The notes under the pieces are model-generated. The model made no database searches and had not been told where the DNA came from. It saw only the letters and a list, made by a program, of their open reading frames with translations. Below, in pieces: positions 56,961 to 64,000 of a DNA stretch of 64,000 bases. Source of the DNA: Rhabdophis nuchalis (lineage: Eukaryota > Chordata > Lepidosauria > Squamata > Natricidae). The position numbers and the translations under genes were made by a program. Location of the stretch: assembly GCA_039707465.1 (NCBI GenBank), contig CM077644.1, positions 221,272,962-221,336,961 on the forward strand. The letters run 5' to 3'. Position 1 is the first letter of the stretch. Every line of letters begins with the position of its first letter.

Positions 56961-59150
56961 GGAGGATTCCAGATTGAGGAGAGATTGAAATTAAAACTCT
57001 TCAGTTATCTGGATGCTGTATAGATGGCGACAACTATATAATCTATTCATGAAGCTGTTGAACTCCTGGGAGATTGCTGGCCCAGTCAGGAAAAAAAAAT
57101 ACATAGCAAATAATAATTAATGCAAATTGAGGTTTGAACCAGTAGTGCCACATCACCACAGGAGAACAATTTAAAGCAAGTTAAGAATCTTAAAAAGAAA
57201 AGTTTATTAGAACAAGAAACAACACAATAATAAAATAATAAGTACCAGCAGTAAGTACTCTCTGTGTGTGTGTGTGTATTTCCAAGGGAAAATATACAAT
57301 ATCCTATATATATTTCAGAGATTAATATCGTATGTCTAGGAATTTTTATTTTTTTCATGTATTATAATTAATATGCACCTGTCTGCAATGTCACGCACAC
57401 ATTCTCCCATGTCTGCATTTTATGATCCATGGTATCCTGTTAGCAGGTCATATTAGACTTAATTGTGCAATCTGAGGAAAATATGTGAATGTATTTACAC
57501 AACAACAAAAAAACAGTTCAAGTGTCTTTAAACATATTAAGAACTAAGTCAAAATCTGAACATATTTGCAGTCATCTATTTTTTTTATCATCCACTCATC
57601 CTCTATCAGAAACATATGATGCAACGCAGTTTTATGATTTTTTTCCCTCACTTTTGGTGATGTAGAGCAGCAATAATAAGTTAAAGATGACAATATTTAA
57701 AAATAAGTTGCACTGATTTTATGGGAAAGGGAGAATATATTGAGGACCAGAGGAAGCCAGCTTTTAAAGAAATGTGTCAATAATCCTTTAAAGAAAAGAA
57801 AAGAAAGAAAATATGAAAACTGTGAAGTTACAATTCACAAACTTTGTTGGAATAAATGAACCACTTATACCACCACTTTATGATGGATAAATATGATTCA
57901 CAGGAATTGAAAGTTTGATATTAAATCATAGAGTAACTGAGTAACTGAGAACCTTACAAATAAGTCAAAAGACTTTGCTAGTCATCTTGGCAAATGAATG
58001 ATGTGTATTCTTTTTTTTTTTAAGGTAATGTTAAGGTTGACAACTGTTCCCCACATCATTGTTCTTTTCCCAGAACTAAACCTCTTTTCAATTTTATCAG
58101 ACATTGCAAAAAGTCCTAAACATACATCACCAAAAAGCCAGCCATGAAGAAACAGGTCTATAAAAGAACTGAAGTGCTTTTTTTTTTTTTTTTTTAAGGA
58201 TCCTGTTCAGTTTCCTGCCAAAATATATTTTCCAGATACTTTATTTTTCCTGAAGAGTCAGTAAACAGCAACTAGAGCAAATTTTACAAAGTAAAACAAA
58301 GAGTGCAACTCACCACCCAGGAGTTAAATACAGCCCATTAAAGGCTCAAATAAGGCTCCAAGTTCTCCCTTATTCTGTTGACCTTTATTATCTCTGATAC
58401 TGCACCTAAATCACTTTCATTATTGTGTTTCTCTCTGGGTGGATACATGTATGTGTGTATGTGTATCATGAGCAATATTAATACGGCATAATGTTTTGCT
58501 CAGTTTTTGTAGGAGAAAACAACATACTGATTGGGATAACTGAAATGAAAAAAAACCCACCCAACTCTTTTTCTTGTTATCTTCCCAGGGACTAAACCCT
58601 GTCAGTTTAGCCATAAAGCATTTAGAAAGGAAAAGAGTGTTGATAAAAGCAGCAGAAGACAGAAGGAGGTAAGTAAGCTTGAGAACCTAGAAACAGTTTA
58701 ACAGTACCTTTCTAGGAAATGTTATTTATGAAATCCTGCCTCATGGTTCTCTCAAAATCATCACTGTCTTTCTAGCAGTGCCCTCAATTATTTCATTATT
58801 CCATCTTAAACATCTGATATGCTGCTATATCCAAATACTTTGTTGATGTATCTCATCATATGCAGGATCTAATTTGTACATTTTATAAAATAGTTCCAAA
58901 ACAATCATCTTTGGTTTTCAATAAACTATTGGGGAAATTTATAGAATTTTTTTTTACTATATCCTTTACTATATCCTTACTTACAATGGAAAAGTAAAGC
59001 ATATACGTGTAATAATTTTTAAAATAGTAAATGTTAACAACTGTCACAAAAATAGTTGTAAAATCAAGTACAACTCATTTAAAAACTTAATTTAACCTTA
59101 CTTAGCAATGGAAATTATCATCCCAACTGGGATAATAACTCCAGGACTAT
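56961..59150. other. AT-rich single-copy-looking sequence
   Basis: Nothing recognised beyond short homopolymers and a (GT)6 run near 57262. Confidence 0.4.
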
Positions 59151-59275
59151 TTGTACCTTTCCATCTTCAGTTATGAAAACTCTCAGGGAGGTTTTGGGCT
59201 AGCGACTCTCCTTCTGCCTAGCCCACCTCACAGAGAAGAAAGAGAGAAAACAATTAAATCAAAAGTGCACACAAT

Positions 59276-59276
59276 A

Positions 59277-59355
<79 letters not shown>

Positions 59356-59405
59356 GGGAAGGGAAGGGGAGGGAAGGGAAGGGAAGGGAAGGAAAAGGAA
59401 AGGAA
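59276..59405 (+). repeat. (GAAA)n then (GGGAA)n microsatellite
   Basis: GAAA units at 59276-59354 change to GGGAA-type units up to about 59405. The lysine/glutamate-rich frame through this region is repeat translation. Confidence 0.95.
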
Positions 59406-61575
59406 GTACGTAGTTTATTTAATATTATTTCCAGTGCCTTTTGTAGCATTGATGAAATATACTGTTTCAAAGCTCAAACAAACAAAAGCATGGCAAATCA
59501 TTTCTGGATTGCTGCCCTGAAGGCAATATGAATGTGGAACTTCTAGACACCAAAACTGAAGATTAACTTAAGGAAGTCTTTCTCTTTACGTATAAACCTG
59601 ACTCTCATAGGACAGACAAAATTTGGGGATTTGTAGGATGCAGATGATATTGTATCAATTAATTTCTTATGACAAAAAGGCTCAAAATTGTTCCAGTTAT
59701 ATCAACAGGGACACAATATCATTTTGAGGTCATTATGGCTTCTCCTGCATGTCTATAGTGGTACTCCAAAGCCAAATAAACTATATTATGAAAACCATAT
59801 TATAGAGCCAAATTCTAGAGAAGGCAGATCTTACCCTCATCCCTCCAAAATGAAACTATGCATTGATAGGTGTATTAACCTTTAAGAATGAAAAACCACT
59901 TGCATTTATTACCAAGCTTTAAAACTGGAAGCTCAGTCTAGTTTTCAAAACAACCAATTAAAGCTGCTGGCATAGCAGTTATTTCACTGGCCTAGTAGAA
60001 CTGGAACATAATGGTAATCCTACAACTCCAGCATGAGCTCATTGAAGAACAAAGATGTATAATGTCTTTTTGGGAGTCCTTAAAAAATGTTTATTCTAAT
60101 TTGAATTATTTCTGGCATCTTGTTTTATTTGCTGCTGCAATTGTAATAGATTTTATGTCATTTACTTTGGTTTTGATATTTAGTATATACAGTACCTGCA
60201 TTATATGAATAAAACAAAAGCTATTTCTAAGGATGACTGACATAATAAATGGGTGGAGCTCTCATCATCCTGTAGGGATTGCATTTTAATTTTTTGATCA
60301 TCTACTGCAGTCCTCCTTCTTATACAGTATATTTATATAAGGGTATTAATTTATTTTTATTGTTGTTATTATTGATTACTCTAAAATCACTTGGGAGGAT
60401 CACGTGATATAAAAGCAAAACAACATCAATAGCAACAATGCTCAAATCTCACTTTAACACTCAAACTATAAGTGAATTCAAGTATGTGTATATCTTAAAT
60501 CACAATTTTCTTCATTTCCTCCTGTATTATTCCTTTCTGTGATTGAAGTTTTAGTTGTAAATTCAAGACATTTTCTCTTGGACTTTTTAAAATGCCAAGT
60601 ACATTCATACATGTACTTGAAATAAAATGACACAATGACAACAACAACAATAATAATATAAACTTTTATGTGATTTATTACTTAGATAACGATCATTGTA
60701 CTATTAAATTCCCTAATAGAGAAATTTGTCTCCAAGTCTCATAAATAAAAAAACAAACAAGCTATTATAATAGCTTGGAACTTTGATTCATTTCTTTGAA
60801 GATAAAGGTTTTTATTATTTGGATCAAAGACCAATTTTGTGATAACATCTATATAGGGAACATCATGGTTTACCCCTACTCTGGCAATGTTTATCTCAGC
60901 CTCAATTAACATACATCCTTACAGAGTGTTTTGTGAACAGGGAAACTATCTATTTAGAAAAGAAGAAACAGAATGAATTGTGTTTGTCATCCAGCCATTG
61001 TGTTCAAATTCAACATGCTTTTAAATTACTTTACTAATAGGGGGGGGGGGGATGAATGCTAAGTATCAAAGTTCTCTTTAATTGGTTTCTACAAGTTTCC
61101 TATTCACCATTCAATCTGATGAAAAAGAAGTGAAAACATCCAAGAAATTTTCATATGGAGTTATTATTCATATATGTGATGTCTAATGGATGGTGCTTAA
61201 ATGTCCTACTTTTCACATGCACTCTGTTATTCAACCGTCTGTACATCTGTTTCCATCTCTGGAACTTTTTCAGTAGCAGTCACTTATTATCATCAATGGG
61301 CACTCCTGTTCTTGAGAAACAAGAACATACTTTCACATCCTGATACATTTACATCCTGAATAAGATTAATATTTTGTAGTATTAGCCCTATCAGGTAAAT
61401 CAGACAGGAAACTATATTAGATTATCTAATTCTACTTTATTGTAAGGCTACTTTAACAGAACCTGAAGGTATTAACTTCTTACTTTTAATTGCTTCACCC
61501 ATTAGGATTGGTCCTTTCTAAGTTTATTTCTTTGACTGCTAAGCAATGGGAGTTCTGTCTCTCTTGTTAAAATGT
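59406..61575. other. AT-rich single-copy-looking sequence
   Basis: Nothing recognised. There is a G12 run at 61041-61052. Confidence 0.4.
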
Positions 61576-61582
61576 TTCCTAG

Positions 61583-61806
61583 GTAATAGCACTTAGATTT
61601 ATATACCACTCCATAGTGCTTTACAGCACTCTCTAAGCAGTTAACAGAGCCATATTGCCCTCAATAATCTGGGTCCTCATTTTATCGACTGGTAAAGGAA
61701 GAAAGGAAGATTGAGTCAACCTTGAACTAGCCAGGATCAAACTGCTGGCAGTGGGCAGAGTCAACCTGAAATACTTCATTCTAACCACTGCACCACCACA
61801 GCTCCA
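61583..61806 (-). mobile_element. tRNA-derived SINE
   Basis: On the minus strand: head GGTGGTGCAGTGGTTAGAAT, body CAAGGTTGACTCAATC and AATGAGGACCCAGATTATTG, then TAACTGCTTAGAGAGTGCTG and a tail ending CTAAGTGCTATT. It is a complete-looking member of the family at 31209-31420. Confidence 0.75.
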
Positions 61807-61857
61807 TCCCTTTCCCTCATTCCACAAGGTTATCTACCTATTTCATTACATTCAGAT

Positions 61858-61979
61858 TTCAGATTCAGATTTATTGAATTTGTATACCGCCCTTCTCCCT
61901 TTTGGGACTCAGGGCGGTGCACAGCTAACGGTAAAAATAGGTAATACAAACACTAAAAACAAATGTTAAGATATATTAA
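61858..61979 (-). mobile_element. L2 LINE 3' end only
   Basis: TATACCGCCCTTCTCCC followed by GGGACTCAGGGCGGTGCACAG is the reversed L2 terminal hairpin. It is cut off after about 120 bp, where a second L2 tail begins. Confidence 0.75.
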
Positions 61980-61980
61980 A

Positions 61981-62485
61981 TAGATTAGTTTTAGTTTAGT
62001 TTATTTACATTTATATCCCGCCCTTCTCCGCAAAGGACCCAGGGCGGCGCACAGGAAATTTAAAAAACATACAGAGTACAAAAATAAATACACAATTTAA
62101 AATATAAATTAAACCGTCTTATCCTATGCTAAAAACCCAATTTTAAAATACCCAATAAAACTACCTAAAAGTCCCCATGGGAGGTTAGGCTAGGCCGGCT
62201 TGTTGGAATAGGTATGTCTTTAGACATTGGCGGAAGAGGCGGAGGTCGGTGATGGTGCGTAATTCGGGGGGTAGGTTGTTCCAAAGGGCTGGCCCCGCCA
62301 CAGAGAAGGCTCTTCCCCTGGGTGTCGCCAGTCGGCATTGCCCGGCCGACGGCACCCTGAGAAGGCCCTCTCTGTGGGAGCGTATCGGTCTAAGGGATGT
62401 ATGGGGCAAGAGGCGGTCTCGCAAATAACTAGGCCCCTTGCCATGGAGCGCTTTAAAGATGGTCACTAATATCTTGAAGCCATAT
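61981..62485 (-). mobile_element. L2 LINE 3' half with open frame
   Basis: The minus strand is open from about 62485 to the stop at 62185, encoding FKALHGKGPSYLRDRLLPHT, SHREGLLRVPSAGQCR, GRAFSVAGPALWNNLPPELR and FRQCLKTYLFQQAGLA. The 3' untranslated region follows, with the CGCCCT...AGGGCGG hairpin near 62015-62048. It is a close relative of 41732-42486 and lacks catalytic domains. Confidence 0.92.
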
Positions 62486-62673
62486 AGTCATTTAACTTCT
62501 TATAGATTTTAATTAAAGTCTATATGTTGAAATTTCTGCCTAGTATAATGGTGTACCTTTTAAAATTCTGATCGCCTTTATAAATCTGTGAATCACACTG
62601 AAAACATATATTGAAAGATGGAAATAAGCTTTCCTTTTTTATTCTGAATGGTGTTTCCATCTAATTTGATAAC

Positions 62674-62721
62674 ATGTAAAGATAACATTTGAGAGGTAAA
62701 TGTAAAGATAACATTTGAGAG
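62674..62721 (+). repeat. 22-bp direct repeat beside an L2
   Basis: ATGTAAAGATAACATTTGAG plus AG occurs at 62674-62695 and at 62700-62721, with a 4-bp spacer. Confidence 0.9.
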
Positions 62722-63170
62722 CTATCTGCGGGATCGGATCCTGCCTCATACATCCTCACGGCCGATTCGCTCCCACAGAGAGGGACTTCTCCGGGTGCCG
62801 TCCACTAGACATTGTCAGCGGGCGACACCCAGGGGAAGGGCTATCTCTGTGGCGGGCCCGGCCCTCTGGAACGACCTTCCCCCCGATATCAGGACGACCA
62901 CGGACCTCCGCTCCTTCCGTCTTAAATTAAAAACTCACTTTTTCTGTCTGGCCGGCCTAGGATAAGTCTCTCTGTCTTTGGGGTTTTTATTGGGAAATTA
63001 GGACTGTTTAGTTTTAATGGGGAATTTTAGCGCAGGTTATGTTTAATTTGTTTTTAGAATTGTTTGTATGTATTTATTGTTTTTATTCTACCTGTGCACC
63101 GCCCCGAGTCCCTGTGGGGAGAGGGTGCGATTTTATAAATATTAAATATTATTATTATTATTATTAAATA
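62721..63170 (+). mobile_element. L2 LINE 3' half with open frame
   Basis: With no ATG, a frame from 62722 to the stop at 62963 encodes YLRDRILPHTSSRPIRSHRE, GLLRVPS, GRAISVAGPALWNDLPPDIR and LKTHFFCLAGLG. The 3' untranslated region ends TGCACCGCCCCGAGTCCC and (ATT)n. It starts 5' truncated, right after the direct repeat. Confidence 0.9.
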
Positions 63171-64000
63171 GACATCATGTGCATCAAATTGAGAACCACA
63201 CTGCAAAGTGTTCTGCAAAGTTTTACTTTTTGTTTAAGTCAATTGTGTTTTGTTTAAGATTCCTAAAATAAAAATTAACCTTAACTGAAGTGGGTGGAAC
63301 CATTGCGATGACTGTGGACATTCCAGCTAAAAATAAGACATTTGAAAGATTTGATAGCTACATTAAATGAAGTTTGGCTTTAATTTTTGTGAGTTTTTTC
63401 ATCTGTGAAAAGATTATCTGTGCTGGACATAAGAATACCTTGGCATCACAACAACACTTCCTTGGACTTCAGGGCACTATGTTGAAGTGCTAAGTAGGAT
63501 TTTCATGTTAAGTGAAGGATTCCAACAGTATGGATATTCTCAGTGCTGTAACTCCTACTTGTGGACTGAAAATGGGGCATAAGAAGGCCAATTGCCAGAT
63601 AATGCCCTTATACCAAAGACTCGTGTCCAGACTGAAAGCTTGAAGTGCACCCTTTCAGCACTCGGATTCAGTTCCAATGGAAGACACACTTTGCTTGAGG
63701 ATGTGGGCTGGAGGAAGCCAGAAGAGAGGCTGGCCTCTCAACATTCTTTTCACACTCTGCCTGAAGACAAGGTTGTTGTGCCATCCGAAGTGCCCTCTTC
63801 ATTGACACATTCCACGACACTCTGGCATGACAGAGTCTGACTTGTGCCGCTGACAGAGGACAAAAATTATTCGAGAGCACTGATCTGAAAGAATGAAGGA
63901 ACCCCCCACCCGACCCATATCAATCCCCCAATGTGACTTCATGTCATCTCACACTGTGCAGTGGTCACTTTAGCTTAACTAGGAAATAACCATTGTTCTG
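63171..64000. other. Unassigned sequence with one short open frame
   Basis: An open frame at 63592-63840 (82 residues, beginning MPDNALIPKTRVQ) uses mixed codons and is less AT-rich than its surroundings. I recognise no domain and see no clear splice sites. It could be an old retroelement piece or chance. Confidence 0.25.

Noticed and set aside
59151..59531. 126-codon frame with a KERKKERK run
   Set aside because: It is the translation of the (GAAA)n and (GGGAA)n array, with no coding features on either side.

Overview
The window reads as non-coding DNA from a squamate reptile, most probably a snake. The organism call rests on four signals: Sauria-type tRNA SINEs (a squamate-specific family), CR1 LINE tails running into (ATTCT)n or (CAATA)n microsatellites as described in advanced snakes, large GATA arrays of the Bkm kind, and many L2, L1 and hAT copies. 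I found no convincing host protein-coding exon, tRNA or rRNA gene. Every long open frame that makes sense is a retrotransposon remnant or the translation of a simple repeat.

Layout. 0-6 kb: a CR1 end running off the left edge, an inverted pair of GATA-type arrays, and hAT miniature elements (MITEs). 5-10.4 kb: LINE debris and four L2 pieces with microsatellites. 12-16.1 kb: a SINE split by a foldback element, a 72-bp hAT MITE, a second hAT, a MITE, and a CR1 copy split by another LINE. 17.4-26.3 kb: a solo LTR, a Sauria SINE, an RT fragment abutting a hAT, a Tc1 fragment, two related LTR-like units, and CR1 with its microsatellite. 27.0-28.6 kb: quiet, TAATTA-rich sequence that may be regulatory. 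29.4-36.0 kb: a dense mobile-element cluster with small hATs carrying clean 8-bp target duplications, a MITE holding a SINE next to a 584-bp hAT, and a 5'-truncated L1 flanked by a 222-bp duplication. 38.5-42.9 kb: a SINE fragment, a possible RFX/CTCF-like site pair, a hAT, a Sauria SINE and the best preserved L2. 45.0-47.7 kb: a 1.5-kb composite hAT and a 306-bp hAT with a perfect target duplication. 48-61.5 kb: mostly single-copy AT-rich sequence with a few simple repeats, a large foldback at 53.7-54.1 kb, and a possible conserved block at 56.3-57.0 kb. 61.6-63.2 kb: a SINE and three L2 copies.

There is no operon-like set of cooperating genes. What can be read is the insertion history. LINE enzymes (CR1, L2, L1, possibly Bov-B) supplied the 3' ends used by SINEs and seeded microsatellites. 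hAT-family MITEs repeatedly inserted with 8-bp duplications, often into older repeats. The strongest anomalies are the 222-bp duplication flanking the L1 (219/222 identical, ending at a TTTT/AA nick site), the composite hAT with a perfectly duplicated 76-bp end, and the foldback whose inverted arms continue outside a hAT-like core. Family names come from recognising consensus-like sequence by eye; no database search was possible.
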